Origin: Pseudomonadota bacterium
GTDB taxonomy: Bacteria > Pseudomonadota > Gammaproteobacteria > Steroidobacterales > Steroidobacteraceae
DNA: 43,099 nucleotides
Assembly (NCBI GenBank): GCA_023423935.1
Contig: JAFAEQ010000023.1
Coordinates: 1 to 43,099 of the forward strand
Direction: 5' to 3'
Positions within the stretch are counted from its first letter, which is position 1, and each line of letters begins with the position of its first letter. Both the position numbers and the translations under genes were made by a program. The notes beneath the pieces were generated by a model, which was given only the letters and a program-made list of their open reading frames with translations, did no database searches and was not told where the DNA came from. Positions 7,510 to 16,150 of the stretch are shown here, one piece after another.

Positions 7510-9306
7510 TCAGGAGCCGCGACGCGCCTCCAGCGCCTCCCAGCGATCGAACTTCTGCAGCAGTTCCGCTTCGATCGCCTCGAGCCGTTGTCGGTCGGCC
7601 TTGATCTGCTCGGGACCTTGCCGGTGATAGTCGGGACCGCTCATTGCCTGCGTCAGTGCCTGTTGCTGCTGCTCGAGCGCTTCGATCTCCTTGGGTAGCA
7701 GCTCGAGCTCGCGATTTTCCTTGTAGCTCAGCTTGGCGGCTGGCGCCGGCTTGATCTCGGGCTTCGGCTCGACCTTCACTTTCGGTGCCTGAGTGGGTGG
7801 CGGCGCTTTGCGTTGCGCAAGCCAGTCGGAATAGCCGCCTACATATTCCTGCCAATGACCATTGCCCTCCGCGACGAGCGTTTGCGTCACGACGTTGTCC
7901 AGGAACGCGCGATCGTGACTGACGAGCAGCAAGGTGCCGGGGTACGTTTGCAGCGTCGACTCGAGCAGTTCGAGAGACTCGATGTCGAGATCGTTCGTGG
8001 GCTCGTCCATGACGAGCACATTGGCAGGACGTGCGAACTGGCGCGCCAGCAGCAGTCGATTGCGTTCGCCGCCCGACAATGCCTTCACCGGAGAGTTCGC
8101 GCGCTGTGCGGGAAACAGAAAATCCTGAAGATAGGTCATCACATGCTTGCGCTCGGTGCCGATCTCGATCCAGTCGGAGCCGGGGCTGATGGTTTCGGCC
8201 ACGGACTTTTCAGGATCGAGCTGTTCGCGCATCTGATCGAAGTACGCCACCTGCAAATTGGTGCCGAGACGGATGTTGCCCGCGTCGGGCTCGAGCCGTC
8301 CGAGGATCAGCTTGATCAGAGTCGACTTGCCCGCGCCGTTCGGGCCGATCAGTCCGAGGCGGTCGCCACGCTGAATGCGCAGCGACAGGTCGCGAACGAT
8401 CAGCCGATCGCCGAACTGCTTGCGTACGTTCTCGAGCTCGGCGACCAGCTTGCCGGAGCGCTCGCCCGAATCGAGCGTGAGCTTGACGTTGCCCATCCGT
8501 TCGCGTCGTGCAGCGCGCTCGTCACGCAGAGCCTCCAGCCGGCGCACGCGTCCTTCGTTGCGAGTGCGTCGCGCTTCGATCCCTCTGCGGATCCAGACTT
8601 CTTCCTGAGCCCAGAACTTGTCGAACTTGCGATTGACCACCTCTTCGGCGGCCAGCTGTTCGCTCTTGCGTGTTTCGTACGCACCGAAGTTGCCGGGATA
8701 GGAGCGCAGCAGTCCGCGATCGAGCTCGACGATGCGCGTCACTACTCGATCGAGAAAGGCACGATCGTGGGTGATCACGATGCTCGTGGGGCCCTTGATG
8801 AGCAGGTCCTCGAGTGCGGTGATGCCGTCGATGTCCAGATGATTGGTTGGCTCGTCGAGCAGCAGCAACTGAGGTTGCATGGCGAGTGCGAGCGCGAGCG
8901 CAGCACGTTTGCGCTCGCCACCCGAGGTGGTGTCCGGCGCACGATCGTGAGCGACATTGAATCGATGCAGGAACTCATCGAGCCGCGCTTCGGTGCGCCA
9001 GCGTTCGCGCTCGTCGCGAATGTGCTCGAAGCGACCACGGATCACGAGGCTTTCGCGCAGCGTGCTCGCGATGGGCAGGTCCGGCTCCTGCTCGACCATG
9101 ATGATGTGCAGGCCGTCCTGCATCGACAACTCGCCGTCGTCGAGCGATTGAAGACGCGCAATCACTTTCAGGAGCGATGATTTGCCCGTGCCATTACGGC
9201 CGATCAGTCCGATGCGCTCGCCCTCCTGGACTGCAAGGTTGGCGCGATCGAGAAGCGGGTGCAGGCCGTAGGCGAGCTCGGCGTTGCGCAAAGTGAGCAG
9301 AGGCAT
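7510..9306 (-). CDS. uup: ABC-F ATPase Uup
   Basis: Soluble twin-ATPase ABC-F protein of 598 residues that acts on ribosomes and also binds branched DNA intermediates in E. coli. There are two ABC cassettes. The first has Walker A GRNGTGKSS at 36-44 and signature TSGGERKRAALALAL. The second has GPNGAGKST and LSGGERNRLLLA. No transmembrane domain is present. The interdomain linker is Arg-rich (RRTRNEGRVRRLEALRDER). A C-terminal coiled coil after about residue 525 (ENRELELLPKEIEALEQQQQ) is the Uup-type DNA-binding tail. The ATG at 9306 is chosen over an upstream extension because the preceding 41 residues are unlike the family. No good ribosome-binding site precedes it. Confidence 0.9.
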   Translation of the reverse strand: MPLLTLRNAELAYGLHPLLDRANLAVQEGERIGLIGRNGTGKSSLLKVIARLQSLDDGELSMQDGLHIIMVEQEPDLPIASTLRESLVIRGRFEHIRDERERWRTEARLDEFLHRFNVAHDRAPDTTSGGERKRAALALALAMQPQLLLLDEPTNHLDIDGITALEDLLIKGPTSIVITHDRAFLDRVVTRIVELDRGLLRSYPGNFGAYETRKSEQLAAEEVVNRKFDKFWAQEEVWIRRGIEARRTRNEGRVRRLEALRDERAARRERMGNVKLTLDSGERSGKLVAELENVRKQFGDRLIVRDLSLRIQRGDRLGLIGPNGAGKSTLIKLILGRLEPDAGNIRLGTNLQVAYFDQMREQLDPEKSVAETISPGSDWIEIGTERKHVMTYLQDFLFPAQRANSPVKALSGGERNRLLLARQFARPANVLVMDEPTNDLDIESLELLESTLQTYPGTLLLVSHDRAFLDNVVTQTLVAEGNGHWQEYVGGYSDWLAQRKAPPPTQAPKVKVEPKPEIKPAPAAKLSYKENRELELLPKEIEALEQQQQALTQAMSGPDYHRQGPEQIKADRQRLEAIEAELLQKFDRWEALEARRGS

Positions 9307-9544
9307 GGGATCAGTGAGTGATGCCAGTGACGGCGGTGGTGGGCGGAACGGGGCCGCATTGTCGCTGAAGCGGGTCGCCTGGCGATAGCGAGAATCAGAA
9401 GGGAGGCAAGAATGCGCCAGAAATCGCACGTTTGCGGCGCGCGAAAAACTTTATGAGGCTGGCGCAACCTTTCGCGCAACGGCTGCATCTCAAAGCCACC
9501 TGCAACGACCTTGAACCTTCGAAAACACCTGAAAGGAGAATGCC

Positions 9545-9691
9545 ATGAATACTTTGTACACCCTGAGCCAGAATGCACAGCGCGCCGTCTGCCTGTTCTT
9601 CGCTGCCGTGATCGTTGCGAGCTCGCTGAGTCTCGGTGCGGTCGGTACGCAAGTCGCTTTCGAGCACGCCGCGTCCATGGCGGTCCGTTGA
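9545..9691 (+). CDS. 48-residue single-pass membrane peptide
   Basis: An unrecognised short gene. A strong ribosome-binding site (AAAGGAGA, 9533-9540) lies at good spacing before the ATG at 9545. The peptide begins MNTLYTLSQNAQRAVCLFF, followed by a hydrophobic stretch (FFAAVIVASSLSLGAVGTQV) and a short polar tail ending AVR. It is preceded by a 238-nt intergenic region shared with the divergent uup gene and followed by two hairpins, so it looks like an independent transcription unit. It could equally be a cleaved secreted peptide. Function unknown. Confidence 0.6.
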   Translation: MNTLYTLSQNAQRAVCLFFAAVIVASSLSLGAVGTQVAFEHAASMAVR

Positions 9692-9718
9692 TTCGTGCGC
9701 CAGCGGCTCGCAAGGATC

Positions 9719-9784
9719 GGAGCCGGACTTGAACTGTCGAGTGCTCGCGCAAGCGCTCTGATTCGATAGCTCAAGTCCGGTTCC
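9719..9784. repeat. long imperfect palindrome downstream of the 48-residue gene
   Basis: Arms GGAGCCGGACTTGA (9719-9732) and TCAAGTCCGGTTCC (9771-9784) match at 13 of 14 positions. The 38-nt spacer holds a smaller dyad (GAGTGCT/AGCGCTC). It could form a cruciform or RNA hairpin between two convergent genes. It lacks a T-run. Confidence 0.55.
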
Positions 9785-9792
9785 GGGAACGA

Positions 9793-9820
9793 ACGGCGGT
9801 GAGATGATTTTCGCCGCCGT
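9793..9820. terminator. hairpin between convergent genes, possible bidirectional terminator
   Basis: Stem ACGGCGGTGA/TCGCCGCCGT (10 pairs, one G-T) with 8-nt loop GATGATTT. It lies between the small membrane gene and the 3' end of the GH9 gene. No U-tract follows on either strand, so intrinsic termination would be weak. Confidence 0.4.
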
Positions 9821-9846
9821 TGCCGCGTGCGTCATTCGAGCTGCGA

Positions 9847-12321
9847 TCAGTGTTCCTGATTCAGCATGCGATCGGCCGCGAGCACCAGCAGCAGATAGTC
9901 CGTCGTGCCGCGGCCCAGCACGTACTCGGTCTGCTGCCAGAAGAAAGGCCAGCGCTTGAGCTCCGGAAAATCGGGTCGGATCAACGCCGTCCCTGACGCG
10001 CTGCCGCCGGGGATATGCGACCAGTCCGCACGATTGAAACCATACGCCGTGAGCAGCGAGTTTGCTCCGACGCCCGACACGAACGATGCCGTATTCGAGC
10101 CGGGATGTACGCCGAGGATGAAGCTGAGCGCTTCGAGCGCATAGGTGTTCGGGAACAGGTCGGGGAACGACAGATGCAGCATCCATTGATCGAACCCGAA
10201 CTGCTGGATCGTCCAGCCTGCGCCCCAGATGTCCGGCTTGTAAGGAACACCGTACGGCGTTTCCTTGGCCAGCGTATCGACCTTCTGCCGATAGCTGCGC
10301 ACCGCGTCACGCAGTGTCTTCGTGTAAGCAGAGTCGTTCACCAAAGGCACGGTGCGTCCGACGATCCAGCCCACGCGATCGATCTTTTCCGCGATGCCTT
10401 TGCGCTGCTCGCGCAGGAACTTCGCGTACTTCGGATCTTTCGTCGTGATGAGCAGCTCAGCGGCCGCACCCACGCGCATCATCGGATCTTTCGGCTGAGT
10501 GCGGTCCCATAGGGCGACTGCGACGTCGAGACATTCGCGGCTCAGCTCATCGTTGTAGCCCTTCAGTGCACGCGATGCTGCGGCCAGGGCAGCGGCGACG
10601 TTGAGCTCGCGCGGCGGATTGTCTTCAGTGAAGACCCAACGATCATCCGGCGAGCCCGGCAGCCCGACGGGCGGTGCGCTTGCTTCCGGCGTCTTCTTCG
10701 GATCGAACACGACGTTGTCGGTCATGTTCGCGCCGTCGCCCAGGAACACATACTGACGCAGGGTTGGCTCGATGATGCCGCGATACAAGCGACCGAGCGA
10801 ACGATAGCCGCCGACGACGCTCAGCACGCCGTGCTCGATCTGCTGCAGAACATCCGGTTTGCCGTCCGGCTGGCGGATCTCGGTCACCAGCGTTTTCTGA
10901 TCGATGCTCGTGTTGTCGTAGTCGACGTGGAAAAGCTCCCACGCGAGCGCCAGGCCATGGATCGTGTCCGCCTGCGATTCCACGCGCAGATCCCAGTCGC
11001 CAGCGTCATGCCATCCGCCGCGATTCAGTCCGGCGATGGGTTCTCCACTCGTGAATTTCGTCAGCGTCGAGGGCCCCTGCAGATAACCGTCGAAATGATT
11101 GTGCGAGACGGGTGACATGCGCGCGTCGTCGAGATGGCAGGCGCCATGCCACAGACGATATTTCTCCTGTACGCGCATGTGGCACATCTGTGCCGGCAGG
11201 AAATACTCGAGCGTCGGCTGCCACACTTCCCGCGTGAACACGTCGCGATGAATGCGGAAAGGCTGGGTGGTCTGATCGCCGTACCGCACGATGTACATGC
11301 CGGGCGTCTTGACGTCGCTGAAGTCGAGTCGCGCGTACTGATAGCGAAGGAAGCGTCCCCATTCTTCGGGTTTGCGATCGATGATCGTCGTGAATGTGCC
11401 ATCGGCTTCCACGCGTTGCAGTCTGACGTTCTCGCGCCGGGAATCACGGCGATCCAATTCGATCACGATCTGCTTGGGCTGATCGGGGTGATAGCCCACC
11501 TGCGAAACCTGTACGACCGGGGAACGAATCCAGCCTTCGAGCGCATTGGGCTTGATGCGCCACTCGATGGCATTCGTCGTCGACTCTGCAGGGGCGAGTG
11601 CACGCACGACGAACCAGCCGTTGTTGTGATTGCCGCGGCCATCGTGCAGCTCGAGCTCGCCGCCGCGAAGCGATTCGATCGTGAGGTGATAGAGCGATGA
11701 CTCCGGTGCCACATCGAGTCGCTTGCCGCGCGCAAGCGGTGTGAGCTCGTAGTCTCCCTGTGCGTCGATCTTGCCCGGCCCGCTCGGCTGCTGCGCGAAA
11801 ACGCCTGTCGTGTCGCCAAGATGATAGGAACGGCCGAAGTACAGGCCAGGGAAGAGTTCGAGATTGAATCCCACCTTGCCGACCCACTCCGCGGGAACCG
11901 GCTGATCGAAATCGACCGTGATGCGAATCGCATCGCCCTCCGGCACCGCGCGCACGGTGTAGCCGAGCTTCAGATCCGGATAGATGATCGGATTGAAGCC
12001 TTTGCGATCGCGATCCGGATCGGGATACGACAGATGCGTCGTGATCTGTTGCTTCGCCTGATCGACATTACGTGAACCGGGTTTCGGGATCGGCGACCAC
12101 TGACCCGGCGCGGGCTCGAGCCGCACATCGCCGTTGGAAGCGACGCGTTCATCGTGCATCAGAATGCTGAGGCCGCCCTGATGTCCCTCGGGGTAGTAGT
12201 CCTGACCGACCATGACATCGATGCCGGGCCGCTCGAAATAACCCTGATCGTTGAGCTTGAAATTCTCCGCGGCGGAGCCGAGTGCAGGACAGAGCAGAAT
12301 CAAAGGTACCAAGCCACGCAT
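9847..12321 (-). CDS. secreted glycoside hydrolase family 9 enzyme with N-terminal extension
   Basis: Exported beta-glycosidase of the GH9 (endoglucanase/exo-acting) family, 824 residues. A signal peptide (MRGLVPLILLCPALGSA) is followed by a beta-rich region of about 240 residues that I do not recognise. An Ig-like CelD_N domain follows at about 268-358 (VVQVSQVGYHPDQPKQIVIE), then the GH9 (alpha/alpha)6 barrel. Catalytic aspartates are Asp439 and Asp442 in DAGDWD. The C-terminal HPGSNTASFVSGVG corresponds to the family's substrate block, and Glu799 (QQTEYVLG) fits the general acid. The ATG at 12321 has a strong ribosome-binding site (GGGGGAAGG). Substrate (cellulose, mixed glucan or an amino-sugar oligosaccharide) cannot be decided here. 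There is no carbohydrate-binding module or neighbouring polysaccharide gene. Confidence 0.8.
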   Translation of the reverse strand: MRGLVPLILLCPALGSAAENFKLNDQGYFERPGIDVMVGQDYYPEGHQGGLSILMHDERVASNGDVRLEPAPGQWSPIPKPGSRNVDQAKQQITTHLSYPDPDRDRKGFNPIIYPDLKLGYTVRAVPEGDAIRITVDFDQPVPAEWVGKVGFNLELFPGLYFGRSYHLGDTTGVFAQQPSGPGKIDAQGDYELTPLARGKRLDVAPESSLYHLTIESLRGGELELHDGRGNHNNGWFVVRALAPAESTTNAIEWRIKPNALEGWIRSPVVQVSQVGYHPDQPKQIVIELDRRDSRRENVRLQRVEADGTFTTIIDRKPEEWGRFLRYQYARLDFSDVKTPGMYIVRYGDQTTQPFRIHRDVFTREVWQPTLEYFLPAQMCHMRVQEKYRLWHGACHLDDARMSPVSHNHFDGYLQGPSTLTKFTSGEPIAGLNRGGWHDAGDWDLRVESQADTIHGLALAWELFHVDYDNTSIDQKTLVTEIRQPDGKPDVLQQIEHGVLSVVGGYRSLGRLYRGIIEPTLRQYVFLGDGANMTDNVVFDPKKTPEASAPPVGLPGSPDDRWVFTEDNPPRELNVAAALAAASRALKGYNDELSRECLDVAVALWDRTQPKDPMMRVGAAAELLITTKDPKYAKFLREQRKGIAEKIDRVGWIVGRTVPLVNDSAYTKTLRDAVRSYRQKVDTLAKETPYGVPYKPDIWGAGWTIQQFGFDQWMLHLSFPDLFPNTYALEALSFILGVHPGSNTASFVSGVGANSLLTAYGFNRADWSHIPGGSASGTALIRPDFPELKRWPFFWQQTEYVLGRGTTDYLLLVLAADRMLNQEH

Positions 12322-12682
12322 GTTTTCCTTCCCCCTCGTCGTTCTCTTGTTCCGGCATAGCGGCATGCGATGCGAGGCAGCCTGCTGCAGCGTCCGGCAA
12401 AGATAGAGGACAGCGGTGGACACGTCGAGCCGACAAGGCGCGCTCCGTGCGTGTGAGGGGTGGTACGCAAGCGAGCTTCCAAGGTGCCTGCTGCCTTGAG
12501 CGCACGACCTGGACGCGAGGCGTGGGTTCGGGGCGCGGGATCAGGGAGACGCTGCTTGCGTCAGCAATTCATCACTTTCATCACTCCATCACTTCCATCA
12601 CCCCGCCCATTCCCTCCGTCATCGGACTTGAGCTTACGGCGCTGCGCCGTCACCCTTGTCTCGGTCACGAAGAGTTTCGACT
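12322..12682. other. 361-nt intergenic region
   Basis: Region between the divergent GH9 gene and the small membrane gene. It holds the GH9 ribosome-binding site at its left end and the repeat at 12563-12603. The short open frames crossing it are Arg/Ser-rich and look spurious. No other gene or RNA is recognised. Confidence 0.5.
12563..12603 (-). repeat. degenerate GTGATGGA-type repeat
   Basis: On the minus strand the core GTGATG recurs four times at 8-9 nt spacing (GTGATGGAA, GTGATGGA, GTGATGAAA, GTGATGAA). It resembles the arrays after apbE and lpxL. It is the exception in the window: it lies upstream of genes on both sides rather than behind a stop codon. Confidence 0.6.
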
Positions 12683-12898
12683 ATGAGAATCGCAAAGCCC
12701 ATTTTGTTGGTAACGACGCCCATTGGCTTGGCCTGGGGCTTGTATGAAGGCTATCGGCTTGCCGGCGGACTGGTTTTTCTGCTCGCTGCGCTGATCGGCG
12801 TGATCGGCATCGCGATGATCACGGTCGTTCGCACCATTCGTCGCGAGCGGCGCGAGGAAGAAGAGCGCGAGCGATCCGATCCCAAAGGCGGATCCTGA
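12683..12898 (+). CDS. small two-helix membrane protein, hypothetical
   Basis: A 71-residue protein with two hydrophobic segments (ILLVTTPIGLAWGLYEGY at about 7-24 and GLVFLLAALIGVIGIAMITV at about 29-48) and a highly charged cytosolic tail (RRERREEEERERSDPKGG). The ATG at 12683 is preferred to a TTG nine codons upstream. The ribosome-binding site is weak (GAAGAG). No family recognised. It stands 94 nt before sodC on the same strand. Confidence 0.6.
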   Translation: MRIAKPILLVTTPIGLAWGLYEGYRLAGGLVFLLAALIGVIGIAMITVVRTIRRERREEEERERSDPKGGS

Positions 12899-12992
12899 CC
12901 GTTGTTCGAAATCAGGGGTGCCCTGAGGGCGGAACGCGACTTATAGTTGAGGTGTTGTATTGCATCCTTTCGGATCGTGTCGGAGAACTCTC

Positions 12993-13541
12993 ATGCGTGC
13001 ATCGAATGTCATCCTGTCCCTGGCGGTAGCCGCGGTGTTCCAGATTCCACTGGGGGCCCTGGCTGCTGAAAGCGCAACGACGAAGCAGGCGGCTCCGAAG
13101 AGCGCCCAGGCGGAGCTCAAGGCCACGCCGGGCAATGGTGTGTCCGGTACGTTGACCTTCGATGCGGAAGGTACCGGCGTGCGTTTGACCGGTTCCGTCA
13201 AAGGTCTGGAGCCGAACAGCACGCATGGATTCCATGTGCACGAGAAGGGCGATTGCAGCGCGCCGGACGCAAGCAGCGCGGGCGGTCACTACAATCCGAC
13301 GTCGCATGCTCATGGCGATCCGAAAGGCACCGAGCATCATCTGGGCGACATACCCAATCTGGTGGCCGACGGCACCGGAACCGCGACGCTCGACGTGGTG
13401 GTGAAGAATGCGACGCTGCGAACCGGCGAACCGAGCGATCTGGTTGGCAAGGCCGTGATCGTTCACGCCGGCCCCGACGATTACAAATCACAGCCGGCGG
13501 GCAACTCCGGCGCGCGCATTGCCTGCGGCATCATCAAGTGA
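12993..13541 (+). CDS. sodC: periplasmic Cu/Zn superoxide dismutase
   Basis: Converts superoxide to peroxide and oxygen in the periplasm. 182 residues with signal peptide MRASNVILSLAVAAVFQ...GALAAES and a 30-40 residue Ala/Lys-rich linker. All metal ligands are present: HVH in GFHVHEKGDC, the bridging His in GGHYNP, further His residues and the Asp in HAHGDPKGTEHHLGD, and the late Cu His in VIVHAGPDD. The active-site Arg lies in GNSGARIACG. Both disulfide Cys are present. The ATG at 12993 has GGAGAA as ribosome-binding site. An 11-nt perfect palindrome GCCCTGAGGGC (12920-12930) lies upstream and may be an operator or the end of the preceding transcript. Confidence 0.93.
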   Translation: MRASNVILSLAVAAVFQIPLGALAAESATTKQAAPKSAQAELKATPGNGVSGTLTFDAEGTGVRLTGSVKGLEPNSTHGFHVHEKGDCSAPDASSAGGHYNPTSHAHGDPKGTEHHLGDIPNLVADGTGTATLDVVVKNATLRTGEPSDLVGKAVIVHAGPDDYKSQPAGNSGARIACGIIK

Positions 13542-13582
13542 TCGCAGGCTGAGACACAGGGACAAGGATCGAAAGGACGACA

Positions 13583-14038
13583 ATGACCGCAGCGCTTCTG
13601 GCGTTTTTGCATCACATTGCAGCCTTTCTGATCTTCGGCACGTTGATCGCGGAGCTCGTCCTCATCAAGGGCGAGCTCACCGCGACTTCGGCCCGGTCCG
13701 TCCTGCGGATGGACGCGGCCTATGGCATCAGCGCGATGTTGCTGATCATCGTGGGCCTGGTGCGAGTCTTCTATACGGAGAAGGGCGCGACGTATTACTT
13801 TGGCAGCGCGCCCTTTCTCATCAAGATCAGCCTGTTCGTGATCGTGGGCCTGCTCTCCATCGGGCCGACACGCGAATTCCTGTCCTGGCGCGCGGCCCTG
13901 CGTGCAAACGAAGTGCCGCGCATCACGGATGAAAAGCGAAGCGCGGTGCGACGGAACATTCACATCGAGTTGACGCTGCTCGTCATCATCATGCTGTGTG
14001 CTGCGCTCATGGCTCGCGGCATCGGCTTCTTCGGTTGA
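13583..14038 (+). CDS. DUF2214 family membrane protein
   Basis: A 151-residue integral membrane protein with four hydrophobic segments (about 5-26, 47-65, 79-98, 128-149). It opens with LLAFLHHIAAFLIFGTL and contains the charged loop RVFYTEKGATYYFGSAPF, which fit the DUF2214 family as I recall it. Molecular function is unknown. The ribosome-binding site is AAAGGA ahead of the ATG. It is 41 nt after sodC and 34 nt before an MFS transporter, probably one transcription unit. Confidence 0.75.
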   Translation: MTAALLAFLHHIAAFLIFGTLIAELVLIKGELTATSARSVLRMDAAYGISAMLLIIVGLVRVFYTEKGATYYFGSAPFLIKISLFVIVGLLSIGPTREFLSWRAALRANEVPRITDEKRSAVRRNIHIELTLLVIIMLCAALMARGIGFFG

Positions 14039-14072
14039 TGGCGCGCGCCCTCGGCTTTCCTGGAACTGGCGC

Positions 14073-15344
14073 TTGATCGCATCAGCGCCGGCTGCGCCGC
14101 AGCGATCGTTCGCCGCCCTGCATCACCCGGGGTATCGCGCGTATTTCCTGAGCATGGCCGCCGCCATGATGGCGGACAGCATCGAACATGTCATCAGCTA
14201 CAAGGTCATGTTCGACCAGTTTCATTCGCCGACGCTCGCCGGCTTCGCGGTGATTTCGCACTGGTTGCCTTTTCTGCTGCTCTCGATTCATTCCGGAGCG
14301 CTCGCCGACCGCTTCGACCCGCGACGTCTGATCCAGATCGGCATGGTGTTGTTCATGCTGGTGTCGATCGCCTGGGGCGTTCTGTTCATCACCGGCACCC
14401 TCGAGGAATGGCATGCCCGGGTGCTGCTGGTGCTGCACGGATGCGCGGGCGTGTTGTGGAGCCCTTCATCGCAGTTGCTGTTGCAGTACATCGTGCCGCG
14501 CGAGCAGTTGCAGAGCGCAGTCCGGCTGAACGCCACTTCGCGCTATCTCGGATTGCTGCTCGGGCCTGCGGTCGGCGGCGGCATTCTGCTGTTGATGGGG
14601 CCTTCGTACGGCATCCTGTTCAACGCCCTGCTGTACGTGCCGACGATCCTGTGGCTCTGGCGCGCGCCTTACGGTCCCAGGTTCAGCAGTCAGCCCAGGC
14701 CCGCGCGTGCGCTCAAGGGTTTGCAGGATGTGCTGTCCACGCTGCGCTGCGTGCGTGCGGATCGAACGCTGCTGTCGATGACGCTGCTTGCCGGCTGTGC
14801 ATCGATGTTCATCGGCAACTCGTATCAGGCCCAGATGCCGGGCTTTGCGAACGATCTGGGGCATCACGATGCCGATCTGTCCTACAGCCTGCTGCTCGCG
14901 GCCGATGCGGCCGGCGCGCTGAGTGCGGCATTGATCCTCGAAGGACGCGGACTGTTGCAGGCCAATCCGCGCACGGCCTTCGTTCTGGCGATGCTCTGGT
15001 GCGTGGCGCTTGGCTCCTTTGCCGTTTCTCATGCGTATGTGTTATCGATGGCGCTGCTGTTCGTGGCCGGATTCGTGGAACTGTCGTTCAGCTCCATGGC
15101 GCAGACGCTGGTACAGCTCAGGGCGCCGGCCGAGATCCGTGGACGAGTGATTGGCGTCTATTCCATGTCCGCGTTGGGGATGCGCACGTTCAGCGGGTTC
15201 ACGGTCGGATTGGCCGGAGGACTGGTGGGCATTCACTATTCGCTGGCGGTGAGTGCGGGTGCGCTGCTGATGATTTTTCTGGGTCTGTTCATGTTCAGCT
15301 TGCGCGCGTCAGAGGCCGCATCGGTGCCGGCGGGCAAGGGCTAG
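14073..15344 (+). CDS. MFS exporter (EntS/MFS_3-like)
   Basis: Inner-membrane proton-coupled transporter, 423 residues, about 12 hydrophobic helices. The loop 2-3 motif GALADRFDPRRLI is the MFS motif A. The later ILEGRGLLQ and RGRVIGVYSMSALG regions resemble the EntS-like MFS_3 branch. Substrate is unknown, and no siderophore genes are nearby. The TTG at 14073 (GGA 7 nt before) is chosen because it follows the previous stop and leaves a normal N-terminus. An in-frame GTG at 13998 would overlap DUF2214 by 41 nt. Confidence 0.75.
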   Translation: MIASAPAAPQRSFAALHHPGYRAYFLSMAAAMMADSIEHVISYKVMFDQFHSPTLAGFAVISHWLPFLLLSIHSGALADRFDPRRLIQIGMVLFMLVSIAWGVLFITGTLEEWHARVLLVLHGCAGVLWSPSSQLLLQYIVPREQLQSAVRLNATSRYLGLLLGPAVGGGILLLMGPSYGILFNALLYVPTILWLWRAPYGPRFSSQPRPARALKGLQDVLSTLRCVRADRTLLSMTLLAGCASMFIGNSYQAQMPGFANDLGHHDADLSYSLLLAADAAGALSAALILEGRGLLQANPRTAFVLAMLWCVALGSFAVSHAYVLSMALLFVAGFVELSFSSMAQTLVQLRAPAEIRGRVIGVYSMSALGMRTFSGFTVGLAGGLVGIHYSLAVSAGALLMIFLGLFMFSLRASEAASVPAGKG

Positions 15345-15401
15345 CGCGAACGCCCATCCGCATCGACGACTGATAAGATTTCGATGCATCACTGATACCC
15401 A

Positions 15402-15410
15402 GGGGGGGGG
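15402..15410 (+). promoter_or_regulatory. G9 homopolymer in the ribosome-binding region of the outer-membrane protein gene
   Basis: Nine consecutive G residues end 2 nt before the ATG at 15413 and occupy the Shine-Dalgarno position. Tracts this long slip during replication, and length change would alter initiation strength. It is the only G-run of this length I noticed in the window. Confidence 0.6.
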
Positions 15411-15412
15411 CA

Positions 15413-16150
15413 ATGAAGAAGTCGCTGATCGCTTCGCTCGGCATGACCGCAGTGCTGGCCGGCATGGTGTGCGGCTCTTCCGCGATCGCGGCGGAGCGGG
15501 GCTTCTATGTGGGCCTCAACTATGGACAGCTCAAGAAAGACTCCGAGCAGACGTTCTACGATAACGAGGCTTACTTCGACATCTTCAGGGTGATCGGCTT
15601 CGAGCCCGTGACGGTGCAGACGTCGCTCGACACCAAGGACTCCACGTACGGCTTCTTTGGCGGCTGGCGCATGAGCGAGTACCTGGCGATCGAAGGCGGT
15701 TTCGTCGACACCGGCGAAGTCCGGTACCGTAATTTCGCGACCGGCATCAGCCATCGACGCGATGAGCTCCTGGAGGACGAAACCATCGATCATTCCGAGG
15801 ATTCCGAGGAAAGCTGGCAAGCGGGCGTGCGGACCCGATCGAAATCGATGGCGATCAGTGCGCTCGGGATCTATCCGATGACGTATCGCTCAGAGGCGTT
15901 CGTTCGCGCCGGCGTGATGGTGTCCAGCAACGACTTCGTGCTGAGTCTCAAGGACGACACGGGTTCCCAGAGTGTGCGGTCGCAATCGAAAACGTCGTTC
16001 GATCCGGTCGTCGGTCTGGGCTTCGGATACACGTTCGCCGAGATCTACATGCTGCGGGTCGAGTACCAGAGAATCTTCGATCAGGGCTACAAGGACTTCG
16101 ATGAAGCCGACGCGGATCTTTTCAGCATCGGCGTCACCGTGACGTTCTGA
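15413..16150 (+). CDS. outer-membrane beta-barrel protein (OmpA-like porin fold)
   Basis: 245 residues. Signal peptide MKKSLIASLGMTAVLAGM...SSAIAA is followed by alternating aromatic/polar beta strands (GFYVGLNYGQL, STYGFFGGWRMSEYLAIEGGF, PVVGLGFGYTF) and the C-terminal IGVTVTF ending in Phe, the BAM recognition signature. This fits an 8-stranded OmpA/OmpW-type barrel with no peptidoglycan-binding domain. One predicted surface loop is very acidic (DELLEDETIDHSEDSEES). The 3' end overlaps the convergent hutI by 17 nt. A G9 tract replaces the normal ribosome-binding site. Confidence 0.75.
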   Translation: MKKSLIASLGMTAVLAGMVCGSSAIAAERGFYVGLNYGQLKKDSEQTFYDNEAYFDIFRVIGFEPVTVQTSLDTKDSTYGFFGGWRMSEYLAIEGGFVDTGEVRYRNFATGISHRRDELLEDETIDHSEDSEESWQAGVRTRSKSMAISALGIYPMTYRSEAFVRAGVMVSSNDFVLSLKDDTGSQSVRSQSKTSFDPVVGLGFGYTFAEIYMLRVEYQRIFDQGYKDFDEADADLFSIGVTVTF

